From: Corythucha ciliata
Lineage: Eukaryota; Arthropoda; Insecta; Hemiptera; Tingidae
Direction of reading: 5' to 3'
Length of the DNA: 64,000 nt
Assembly: GCA_038030265.1 (NCBI GenBank)
Contig: CM075937.1
Coordinates: 27,694,198-27,758,197 of the forward strand
Each line of letters starts with the position of its first letter. The first letter of the stretch is position 1. Under the pieces are notes generated by a model. The model searched no databases. It saw only the letters and a program-made list of their open reading frames with translations, and was not told the origin of the DNA. Of this stretch, positions 54,868-64,000 are shown in pieces. A program made the position numbers and the translations under genes.

Positions 54868-55390
54868 TAGTACGAAAAATGGCGTTCACAACTCGAGAAA
54901 AAAGTGAAATATCATTGCTCGCGCAATTGCCTCGCTCGGTATTTCTCACTTTCTACTCTTGATATGAAATATACTAGTTCCCACATAACTATATGTTGGC
55001 AACTTTTCCGAAGAAGCACATCTTGACCCCCCCCCCCCCCGTTTCAGAGGATAAAAGGCAAAAACTGCACATTTCGAATAACGAAATTGGTTATTTCTAA
55101 GGATATAATTAGCCGCAAATTGCATGCTCCCTGGAAGAAATAGGCGCAAACTAGTTTTTAATAATCAGCGGTTGCATGATGGATTTCTGAGGGTTGCTCG
55201 TGTTGCAACGGCAGGGTTCAAAGCGGAAGGAGTGAGTTCGACTTGAGTTTTCCACTTCTCCAAGCTCACCGATAACCCAGCAATCTTCAGTTAGAGTGGT
55301 GTCTCGAAAAACATGTGGAAAATAAATTAAAATTTCCTGTTTTTCAAGATACAATACTTTTACCCCCTACCCAACCCATCTTCGTATCTA
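54868..55390. other. 5' region of the coiled-coil gene
   Basis: No other gene. A 16-C run lies near 55027-55042. The coding frame is open upstream of the ATG only to 55331. A pyrimidine-rich TTTCCTGTTTTTCAAG ends at 55348 and could be a weak splice acceptor if an upstream exon exists. No clear TATA box. Confidence 0.4.
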
Positions 55391-57442
55391 ATGCAAGAGA
55401 ATCAGCATGACTCAACGGATGAATCTCGTAGGGAACCAGAAGTCAATACGGAATCCACTGAGGATGAAAACACGGTGGAAATGGCCGATCAAGAAGGATC
55501 CACGAAACTCCAATCTGACGAGCTACTGGCAGGAGCAGCGAATGCAGTGAATTTTGAGAGTAATGAACCAGAGAATGAGATGGCATTAATATCGGAAAAT
55601 CCCGCTCTTGAGGACTTCACCAAGAAAGCTGAATCCCAAAATGATTCTGTTGAATTCTCTACGGGACAGAACCTAACGAATAATATTGCCCAGATGGATT
55701 CCACCACACTTCATCTTGACGAACAACTAGCGGAAACAAATAATCCAACCGTTTCGGTGAGCAATGAACCTGAAGAAGGAGAAGAAGTAATAACTGCGCC
55801 GAAAACCGCCACTCCCGAGGTCAGTTCTGCTGTAGAAGCCCCCGAGATCATAAGTGATACCCGGGGTGAATCGAGTCTTCAACTTCAAACAGCGACGGAT
55901 GCATCAAAGAAGTCACTTCGATTTGAAGAAGGTTCGAGCAATGGTTCGAATAGATCTCCTCGTGATGAAGCGACGATTCTCGGTCAATCCCAAGTTGAGC
56001 CAGTTCAGAACACAGAAACTTTATTTTCGGTGGAGTCAATACCCCTCGACGAAAATATGGATCAGGCTGGCGTAAAAATTGAAGACACAAATCTAATAGA
56101 AAACACCGAAGAAGAGACTAAAAAAATTATTGTTTCTGGAACGCTCCCCGTATTAACTTCTTCAATCGATTCAAACGGTGAATCTCAGATTGAAACAAAA
56201 ACTGACGGGGTGAAGGATTCAACCGAATCCAGAGAAGAGTCCCAAAAATCACTCGAATCGGGCATGAAAGAAGGCATTCCAACTCCATTTGAATTCACCG
56301 ATGCGAGAAATGACGAGCAAAATCAGAAAATGTCTAACGAGGGTGAAATAGGAACGTCTGAACCTATTGTTTCCGAGAAATCACTCGAGGCTCAAGAAGA
56401 TTTCAAATCATCAAGAGTTGTCAGTGAACGAAAGGATGAATCGGACTCTCTACAAGCGCTGGTGGTGGATTTGAGTGAGTCGATAGATAGCTGCGAAGTA
56501 TTGGCAAAGGCCCATAATGAGTACGAATCACCGATACTGAGTGGCCCTGATGACCGAGGACAGGAATCGTTAAATTTTACTGATTTGGAGGATGCCATCA
56601 CCCGGAGTCAAACAGTAACACAATCGCTCGACACGGCTGATCAACAGGAAACATTTGAAGGAAGTTACAATTCTACGCTTACGAGCACTCCAATTGGCCA
56701 AACGATCATCCCCGATGTTACAAAGCAAAGTGCCGCAATAAATAAGACACCATCACCCTTAATAAAACAAGACCTTCCAGAAAGAGTTCCTCTTCATAAA
56801 GAAACTGTGCAAGGCCAAGAAAACACCCAGGAGAACGAGTTTCAGAGGAGAATTATCCAAGCAATGATAAAATCCCACCGGAAGCAGTGTATCGAAAGAA
56901 GTAAATTACCACCTCAAGAGCGAATATCAATGAACATGACAAAAATACAGGAAATTGAAAAAGAATTACAAGTCAAAACAGAGCTACTGATTGAATCACG
57001 AAAGAAACAGATTGAACTACTACACCGAATTGACGCGATAGAAAATTCAATCCTCGAAAAACAACGAGAGATAATCTTGGAAACCCTGCGGAGAAATGAT
57101 CATATCTCACCCGTCAGTGACATTGAACTCGTTGAAAAGTACAAAGCCAACTTGAAAAAGACAGCTGGCGTCAAACAAGGGATCCAGAGCGCGGACATTA
57201 GGAAAAAGGCTCTGAACACAACGATAGACCGGGCCGAGGCTATCGTTTATGACTCGGCTATGGTTCAGAAGAGAAGGAGAGTGGTCATTGTAGATCCTGG
57301 GGATATTTTTCCGACTACGCTTCCGTTACCCTCTTCGCATTTGCTGAGTGAAGAGAGGGCTTCAATGGAGGAAAGTAAAGCAGACGAGGGTGAAGCTAAT
57401 GATCGAGACGATGGCAATGAATCTGCTTCAGACCACAAATGA
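55391..57442 (+). CDS. Acidic, disordered protein with C-terminal coiled coil, function unknown
   Basis: An uninterrupted 683-codon frame with no intron, ATG 55391 to TGA 57442. About residues 1-460 are rich in Glu, Ser, Thr, Asp, Asn and Gln, low in aromatic residues, and look intrinsically disordered. Acidic SES/TES-type strings recur (DSTESREESQKSLESG). From about 480 to 600 the composition switches to Lys/Glu/Leu/Ile with heptad-like spacing (KIQEIEKELQVKTELLIESR), indicating a coiled coil. A basic QKRRRVVIV patch near residue 630 could act as a nuclear signal. The C-terminus is again acidic. There is no signal peptide, membrane segment or transposon motif. I do not recognise a family. 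Length and composition argue that it is a real gene or a large exon. Upstream exons cannot be excluded. Confidence 0.75.
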   Translation: MQENQHDSTDESRREPEVNTESTEDENTVEMADQEGSTKLQSDELLAGAANAVNFESNEPENEMALISENPALEDFTKKAESQNDSVEFSTGQNLTNNIAQMDSTTLHLDEQLAETNNPTVSVSNEPEEGEEVITAPKTATPEVSSAVEAPEIISDTRGESSLQLQTATDASKKSLRFEEGSSNGSNRSPRDEATILGQSQVEPVQNTETLFSVESIPLDENMDQAGVKIEDTNLIENTEEETKKIIVSGTLPVLTSSIDSNGESQIETKTDGVKDSTESREESQKSLESGMKEGIPTPFEFTDARNDEQNQKMSNEGEIGTSEPIVSEKSLEAQEDFKSSRVVSERKDESDSLQALVVDLSESIDSCEVLAKAHNEYESPILSGPDDRGQESLNFTDLEDAITRSQTVTQSLDTADQQETFEGSYNSTLTSTPIGQTIIPDVTKQSAAINKTPSPLIKQDLPERVPLHKETVQGQENTQENEFQRRIIQAMIKSHRKQCIERSKLPPQERISMNMTKIQEIEKELQVKTELLIESRKKQIELLHRIDAIENSILEKQREIILETLRRNDHISPVSDIELVEKYKANLKKTAGVKQGIQSADIRKKALNTTIDRAEAIVYDSAMVQKRRRVVIVDPGDIFPTTLPLPSSHLLSEERASMEESKADEGEANDRDDGNESASDHK

Positions 57443-58099
57443 AACATCGTGAGCTCTGATTTTTCAGATGGAAATGAGAGTTCAGCCGATTAAAAAGTAG
57501 TTCCTCTCAAGACATTGGAGGATGGTGAGGGCACTATACAAGAAAATGAAACAAGGCCGTTTTTGTAAATGAGACCTGACGGTTTCTCCGAGCTACCGAG
57601 TGAAAAAGGTGGGAGTGGGGAGGTATTTATCATTATAATTTATTTCTCATTACGCGTATACGTGTATGTATGTACGTAAATATAATCCTGTACTAATTTC
57701 TGCTTAAACATGCGGTCTCGGCTCACAGAACGTGGACTAGGCGCGGGATAGTATAACTGCATGTGAGCAGGGGTTTTTATTTCATTTTTTTGGCGCGCGG
57801 ACTATTTTGCATTCTGTGTGGCAAAACCTGTAAGCAATAGATGTGGATCTCAATACCACCCAACTATTCGTGTGCCCTAACGTTCCTGAACCTAACAAAG
57901 TTCGTAGAGATCCTTCACCGTGACCTCATTTGATTTGATTTGTTTCTTTGTGAGGGCCACGAAGGCAACATCGACTTAAAATAGAAAATTGTTTGAAGGC
58001 AGACCTATACACAGTGGCACCAGGACGATTTCAATGAGGTGCAGCAGAACTCAGGAAAAAGGACCCACTCATGATATTCATACGGGTCCTGGCTGGGGG
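57443..58099. other. 3' region of the coiled-coil gene, no other gene
   Basis: Probably includes the 3' UTR. No canonical AATAAA was found close to the stop. CACAGTGGCACCAGG near 58009, after CCTATACA, resembles a hAT left end without a visible partner. Confidence 0.4.
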
Positions 58100-58605
58100 A
58101 TTCCTTTAAAAAACCAATCCCGCGGGTTGGCCTCTTTCAAAATCCATTTACGGATTTGACGTCTACGCGGAGCCAAAATTGAATTTCCAGGGTAGGCTAT
58201 TTCAATAACTATTTTCGTCCTTACTTAGGAAGGTACTTTAAAAAAAATTCGCGAATATTGCACGTCAGAAAACCCAATTTTACGTGGTTGGCTCCCTGAA
58301 AAGGCCAACTTCACGGATTTCACCAGTTTAAAATAAATAGCGGGATTGGCCATTTGAAAGCAAACGTTTGTGGATCATTGGTAATCGCAGAACCCAATTT
58401 CCCGAGTTTTACTTCAACTCAAAAACCAATTACGGAGGGTATACTCCATAAGAAGCCAATTTCGAGGGATTCATGCAATAATACAATCTATGTATAACGA
58501 GTTGGGACCATGAAAAATGCAATCCTTTGAGTTGGGCTATTCCAGAGTCCCCCACATTTCGCAGATTTGACACTGCTGAAACTAATTTCACAGCTTAGGC
58601 TAATC
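58100..58605 (+). repeat. Degenerate minisatellite, unit about 30 bp
   Basis: About a dozen imperfect units follow one another, each near AAACCCAATTTCACGGATTG followed by G-C-T. Examples start near 58108 (AACCAATCCCGCGGGTTGG), 58271 (AACCCAATTTTACGTGGTTGG), 58302, 58390, 58420, 58452 and 58578. Divergence between units is high, so the array is old. Similar words occur at 31445-32290. Confidence 0.65.
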
Positions 58606-58638
58606 CTGTAAGTATATATGTACAATGTATTCTGCCTT

Positions 58639-60887
58639 TTTTAGTGCATTTCATTCTGAAAATGCACTATTGGTCTCATCGTGATGGTGGCAAACATGGG
58701 TCATGTCATGTTTTTTTCATGTTTCAGAACCTCTAGAACACGAATTCAGTGGTCTCCGGAATTTATATATACATACCTATCTTTATATATATATTTATAT
58801 ATATCTTTATGGCCGTTTTCTTGTTAGCACGATAACTCTCGTAGAAAATAATTTAGCGGAACACGGTTTAGAACAAAAATCAGTAGTCATAAGACCCTGG
58901 TCGGTATTGCATTTGGGCCAAATCAGTCAAGGTGGAGGGGGGGAAAATAGGGCTTGAAATGGTCAACAAATCACTACAAATCACCAGTTGATTCTAGATG
59001 CGTCATATTCGGTACGAATACTTCATATTATACTAGCCTTTGATTCCCGTTTTAATTTTTTTAAAAAGTCAAGGTGGAGGGGGTGGTGCCCCTGGAGTGG
59101 AAGTAAGTGTGTGGTCTTCTTAGCATGATAACTCTCGTAGAAGTTAATTCAGCGGAACGCGGTTTGGCACAAAAATCAGTAGTCATAAGACCTCGTTTGG
59201 TATTGCATTGGGGCAAATCGGTCGACTTGGTTGGGGGGGGGGGATATGGCTTTAACTGGTAAAAGAATCACTACAAATCACCAGTTGATTCCAGAAGCAT
59301 TATATTCGGTACGATGATTTCATTTTGAAGTAGCCTTTGATTCCCATTAAGTTCAGCTTAAACAAACCCGGCAGCAAACAGTACGAGGGAGGGTAAAACA
59401 TTAACAAAACAAATCATGGTCTCAACATTACTACTTCTGGGACGGCTTCCGGTATCCGTATACAAAATGAAATGCACTCTTTCCGACCGCCAGCTGCCGG
59501 AGCGAAATTTTAAGTTTTATTTCCTGTTCTAAAGTGGAACCAGTGGAAACAGTGTTCGGATGAACAATCGCACCGGGTTCGAGACGACCTGTGTGTGGAG
59601 GGCCTCAGTTCGTTCCCCTTTTTACTTTTTCTGTGGTAAAACTTTACAAATAAAAACTCGCATTATTCCTTTTTCGCCGTAGTAGCGGGGTCGGGGTCGG
59701 TCGTCGGTCCTAGTGATGTTAATGACATTTTTGTTTTTTGATTGATATTGTAAAATAACTAGATCGAAGATCGAATGAAACAAGAGCCGCACGATGAAAA
59801 TGTAAGGAAAAAAAAAAAAAAAATAAATTCGCTCCGGCAGCTGGCGGTCGGAAAGAGTGCATTTCATTCCGTATACGGATACCCTAAGCCGTCCCAGAAG
59901 TAATAATTTTCATACCATAATTTGTTTCATTAAGCCGAACTTCTTCCTCTATTTTCACTACCCTCTCTTCAAAAAAGTCGAAAAGTTTCGGTATTTTTCC
60001 AAGGGCTTTGTTATATTAAATTTTTGTGCCGTATTTTATAATACCTAAACGTGTGAATTTAAGCGATTTTTTTGAAATTGCATCCCCCATTTCACCCCCC
60101 CCCCCACAAAGTTTCCGATAAATCTCAATGGAACCCAGGGCTTTTGTTACATTAAATTTTTGAGTCGAATTTTAGAGCGCTAAGATGAACTAGTGAAGTT
60201 CGACGCTATTTTTACACTTCCACACCGGAAAGACCACCCCCACCACCTTGACTTTTTCGAAAAATTAAAATGAGAATCAAAGGCTACTATAACATGGAGT
60301 ATACGTACCGAATATAATGCTTCTAGAATCAACTGGTGATTTATAGTGATTTTTGACCATTTGACCCCTATATCCCCCTTTCCACCTTGACCGATTTGGC
60401 CCAAATGCAATACCGACCGGGGTCTTATGACTACTGATTTTTGTGCCAAAGCGCTTTCCGCTAAATTGATTTCTTCGAGAGTTATCGTGCTAACAAGACC
60501 ACACACTTACTTCCACCCGGGGGGCAACACCACCTCCCCCTCGACAATGGCTATTTCAAAGGACCATTTCAACCCCTATCCCCCACCCTCCACCTTGACC
60601 GATTTGGCCCAAATGCAATACCGACCGGGGTCTTATGACTACTGATTTTTGTGCCAAAGCGCGTTCCGCTAAATTAATTTCCTCGAGAGTTATCGTGCTA
60701 ACGAGAAAACGGCCATAAGCTTGTTATATATATATATCCATATATAACCATATATATATATGAATCCTGGAGACAACTGAATTCGTGTTCTGGAGGTTCT
60801 GAAACGTGAAAAAAACATGACATGACCCATGTTTGCCACCATCACGACGAGACCAATAGTGCATTTTCAGAATGAAATGCACTAAAA
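58639..60887. mobile_element. 2.2-kb foldback with tandem-repeat arms
   Basis: Both ends read TTTTAGTGCATTTCATTCTG inward, each forming a terminal hairpin (AGTGCATTT against AAATGCACT) followed by the same 60-bp block. Then come units starting AGCACGATAACTCTCG and containing CAGTAGTCATAAGACC, two in each arm (58825 and about 59121 on the left; inverse copies ending near 60494 and 60702 on the right). The left period is about 296 bp, the right about 208 bp. A second, inner inverted repeat lies at 59424-59905. No transposase. Foldback elements with arms of tandem repeats are known from Drosophila FB; the terminal hairpins also recall Helentrons. Class left open. Confidence 0.8.
59424..59905. 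repeat. Inner inverted repeat of the foldback
   Basis: 59424-59512 and 59820-59905 are near-perfect inverses, sharing ACTTCTGGGACGGCTT, GTATCCGTATAC, AATGAAATGCACTCTTTCCG and GCCAGCTGCCGGAGCGAA. The 300-bp loop is non-coding. This looks like a second foldback inserted in the loop of the first. Its AATGAAATGCACT word is shared with the outer terminal hairpin. Confidence 0.8.
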
Positions 60888-62950
60888 GTGTTAACTTCAT
60901 ATTTCAATCCCAAAGGGTAAGTTTGTGTTTTCCCATTGATGCTTTGTTATTTATGACCTGGAAACAAATCGCACTCTCAAGAATATATGACTCATAAACA
61001 AACAGACCCCTTCAACCTTTCTAAACAAGACATGATTGATCACTGTAGGAACGTCTTTATTCTTCCTTTTGAAAATGTTGTACTACCAATCTTTCTGTAA
61101 TTTCCTGTGCTGCATGGTATTTTTGCGTGTCAAAAGAAGGATATATTTTAGGAGCCTCGTTCTAAAAAACCTCCTTATGTTAACGAAGGTGGAAGGAGGG
61201 TTGCTTTCTGAATGAAAAATGTGGTATGATATTATCATAAGCAGGGGACCAACTTTTAAACCTACACCAGAACAAACTTCGGAGGAAGATAATTTCCGGC
61301 AAAATAGGAAACTTTGCAGAAGATGGAAAAATACAGTAAGTGGAGAGGTCTGAGAGTCACATTTATTCATTCGTGTACACTTTTTCTCGTGAGAGGAAAA
61401 TATTGCTTACAAGGTTCAATCGATTCCCTTTTGTAGTTGATACTGTATTCAATAATCTAATTGTATGTTAAATGCATGCTGTCAAGAGCGGAACACGGCA
61501 TAAGTGCTCCTAACGACGCACAGGAAAAACGTTTTTGTCGAATAGTATCGATGAAGTGAGAACTTTTCGTGTAGTTCTACCAACCTTGTGTTCCTCAGTG
61601 TGCTTAATTTCTTGGCAATGTAGGTACTATTAATCTTCCCAACAATTCGATGGCTTATATTTTTCTGTCGCCAAAACCAGTTTGAACTTATATGCCATAC
61701 CAAATTTAAGCCATACACATCACAACAAAACCATTACTGCACGTGCGCCATTCGTGACTACGCTCATCTGGGGGGGTAACCAATTAATAAGAGCAGGAAA
61801 TGCTCACGGGACAGCTCAGCTCCTTTTTCAATCCTATTTTTTCTGAAGGCTCGTTTTAACGTGAATACGTTTTACAGGAGTACAGGGACCAATTTGGTAG
61901 AAGAGGCAAAATGGGTCTCACAGCGCGTGCGCCGCCTACTGTGGTTTGTGCTGGGTGAAGGGAACGAGGGATATCTCCAAGATGCCAGCCTTAGAGTATA
62001 TATAAATAGAGATCGCTTCAGGCTGCGAGGTGGAAAAACTGTGAAGCCAACATAAAGGTCAAGTGATTAGTTCGGATAGACCAGGGGTGGTGGAGAGGAG
62101 TTTCACCCTTGGTGAAGGGTACGGTCAGGAGGTCTGTTAAAGTCACGTGACTAGTTTACGTGGACCGTGCGAGGAAAAAGGTCCTGTTTGGCTGCGCAAA
62201 GCGCAATTATCTCTCTACGTATCTTTACTCTAAGATCCAACTCAAAACTCAAGCTCGACTGCCATTTACCAGTCAAAAAACGTATTCACGGTAAATTCCG
62301 GGTTCCGGGTCCGTGGACCTAATGATTTTTTCTTCTCCGTCTCCGCGATCCAGTCGCAGGATTAAAAGGCACATCTTTTAAAAAGTGACGAATTTTTGCT
62401 ATACTTGCTTTTTTGTTCCTTTTTTTCCCAAACACTTGTCCTCCTACAAGCAGTGCGCCTCATGTTATTTTATAATTTTTCCAGTTTGTGAGGGAGCTTT
62501 GTGGAAAAATCGAGGAACGACTTAGCATACGGGCCTAAATATTTCGATGCCTGATGAGGAACTCCACCGTCAAATCGTTGTAGTCTGATAAGTGTGTAGT
62601 GTTCTTTTTGCCCTTCGAAAGTCGATAGAGCCTAAAGCTAAAAATAGTTGAGGGCGTTGGTTGTCAATAAAGTTGTATGTGGTTGGGACGTAGTTCTCGT
62701 AATGGACGGAGCGATTTTAAACGCCATGGTGGACGTGCGAGCTGGTACTTCTGATTTCTGATCATCACCAAAAAAGCCGAACAAAGGGTCATTCATCTTC
62801 TTTGTTTTTAAGTGCATTAGCAAGGTCAAGTTAGCGATCTTTTTCAGAGATGATAGCGATCCTTACCAGCGATCTTTTTTCCGTCAACAGAAGAGGTGGT
62901 AGTGAGGGGGAAGGGAAGGAAGGGAGTACTGATAGAAGTGAGGGGAGGGG
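60888..62950. other. Intergenic, no gene seen
   Basis: No supported gene. The small minus-strand frame 62638-62829 has a protein-like composition but no recognised motif, and no clear exon borders were established. Nothing else of note. Confidence 0.4.
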
Positions 62951-63521
62951 CATTGACACCATAAACACAAAATAAACGCTCACGAACGAAATGAGGCAGG
63001 GGGCAGGATCGCGCTGGCATGACAATATCGTTATGAAGTGTCGTGCCACAACCATCTTCGGTATGGAACCTCTACAGATCCCCCGACGCAAGAAACATGA
63101 CCGCCAATGACATAAGTACAGGCGTGGGCGGTCTGGGGGCAGGACCGCACGACACTTTGTAACGATATTGGCATGCCAGCGATCCTGCCCCCAGACCGCC
63201 CCCGCCTGTACTTATGTCATTGGCGGGCATGTTTTTTGCGTCGGGGGTATCTGTAGAGGTTCCATACGTAAAATGGTTGTGGCACGACACTTTGTAACGA
63301 TATTGGCATGCTAGCGATCCTGCCCCCAGACCGCCCCCGCCTGTACTTATGTCATTGGCGGGCATGTTTTTTCCGTCGGGGATGTCTGTAGAGGTTCCAT
63401 ACCGAAGATGGTTGTGGCACGACACTTTATAACGATATTGTCAAGCTAGGGATTAGCGATCCTGCCTCTGCCCGTATTCATGTCGTTCGTGTGCGTTTAT
63501 TTTGTGTTTATGGTGTTAATG
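62951..63521. mobile_element. Foldback built of 135-bp units
   Basis: The outer inverted ends are CATTGACACCATAAACAC and GTGTTTATGGTGTTAATG. The right arm holds two tandem 135-bp units (63151-63285 and 63286-63420) plus a partial third. The left arm holds one inverse unit (about 63010-63150). Units share ACTTATGTCATTGGCGGGCA and GTAGAGGTTCCATAC. Because 135 is divisible by three, a repetitive ORF runs across the minus strand; it has no sign of being a gene. Confidence 0.8.
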
Positions 63522-64000
63522 CAATAAACGCTACGAAATGTTTTTATTTTGCATCGCTGACCACGATTAGACCTACGAGAAGCTTTATTATCATTTTAGG
63601 AGAAATAATAGTGTGCTTGATCTTGATTCCATTTTTCACTTTCATCTATTCACAAAGGCCTATTGCAAAGATCACCCAAAAAAGCACTTTTAGCTCGAAA
63701 TAGGTTCATTTTTCCCAACGTTCACGAAGGGGTGCGATGATCTGGGTTTGGTATTTTGTTCCTCACTAATCAGGCAAGTTTTTGTGAAATTTGCCAGACC
63801 TGGATAGCATTTCAAGATTCGCTATCATGCATTCAAGTTACGGCTAAACTGCCTAAAATCGGTACAAATCTCCACAATCTGACTGATCACTGGAAAAGTG
63901 CGGCTATTTTCGGGGATAACTGGACCAATTCCCACTGAAAAATGTCTGCTCTTTTTGGTAGTGCCCTCAGATTTAATGTACGTGTAACTGTTCTCGACTT
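63522..64000. other. Intergenic, no gene seen
   Basis: No recognised feature up to the end of the window. Confidence 0.4.

Noticed and set aside
57443..57510. Extension of the coiled-coil protein by splicing GTGAGC...TTTTCAG at 57450-57468
   Set aside because: The intron would be only about 20 bp, far below the workable minimum.
62638..62829. Small exon-like minus-strand frame
   Set aside because: The composition looks protein-like, but there is no recognised family and no reliable splice borders.
63072..63425. 117-codon repetitive minus-strand ORF
   Set aside because: Produced by 135-bp tandem units whose length is a multiple of three; the DNA is a foldback element.

Overview
The window looks like eukaryotic, most likely insect (arthropod) DNA. 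It is AT-rich and intron-bearing, with very few host genes and dense, nested transposable elements (I-group LINEs, Ty3/gypsy and BEL/Pao LTR elements, and hAT, MULE, Harbinger-like, piggyBac and TA-target MITEs). I cannot name the species. No rRNA, tRNA, CRISPR array or bacterial-type operon is visible.

Host genes. (1) A complete five-exon short-chain dehydrogenase on the minus strand (25713-26802). It encodes 244 aa and has the catalytic Asn107/Ser136/Tyr149/Lys153 set of L-xylulose (dicarbonyl) reductase, DCXR. (2) A 683-codon uninterrupted ORF on the plus strand (55391-57442) for an acidic, mostly disordered protein with a C-terminal coiled coil, of unknown function.

Layout. 1-1.8 kb: intergenic, with one MITE inside a larger dispersed repeat. 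1.8-12 kb: a four-level nest. A hAT-type element (8-bp duplication CCTATACG) holds a MULE-type element (8-bp duplication AACGGTCG, subterminal repeats, FLYWCH exon). The MULE was hit by two LINEs, one internally deleted and one almost intact. 12-16.2 kb: two foldback elements, the second carrying two MITEs. 16.5-23.3 kb: a decayed gypsy element on the minus strand. Its gag is split by a hAT MITE that itself carries a hairpin insert and a Harbinger-type MITE. Its 5' LTR is split by a 1.33-kb MITE that contains a foldback with ACGCGT palindromes. 23.3-30.8 kb: DCXR, a second hAT MITE, a piggyBac MITE and two further copies of the first MITE. 31-35 kb: no gene; possible tRNA-derived SINE pieces. 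35.7-40.9 kb: a BEL/Pao element lacking gag, with two insertions in pol. 41-55 kb: scattered MITEs and foldbacks. 55.4-57.4 kb: the coiled-coil gene. 58-64 kb: a degenerate minisatellite, a 2.2-kb foldback with tandem-repeat arms and a smaller foldback built of 135-bp units.

The only genes likely to serve the host are DCXR and the coiled-coil ORF. Everything else recognisable is mobile DNA, and target-site duplications let much of its insertion order be read. All calls come from reading the sequence by eye. Repeat boundaries without a stated duplication are approximate.
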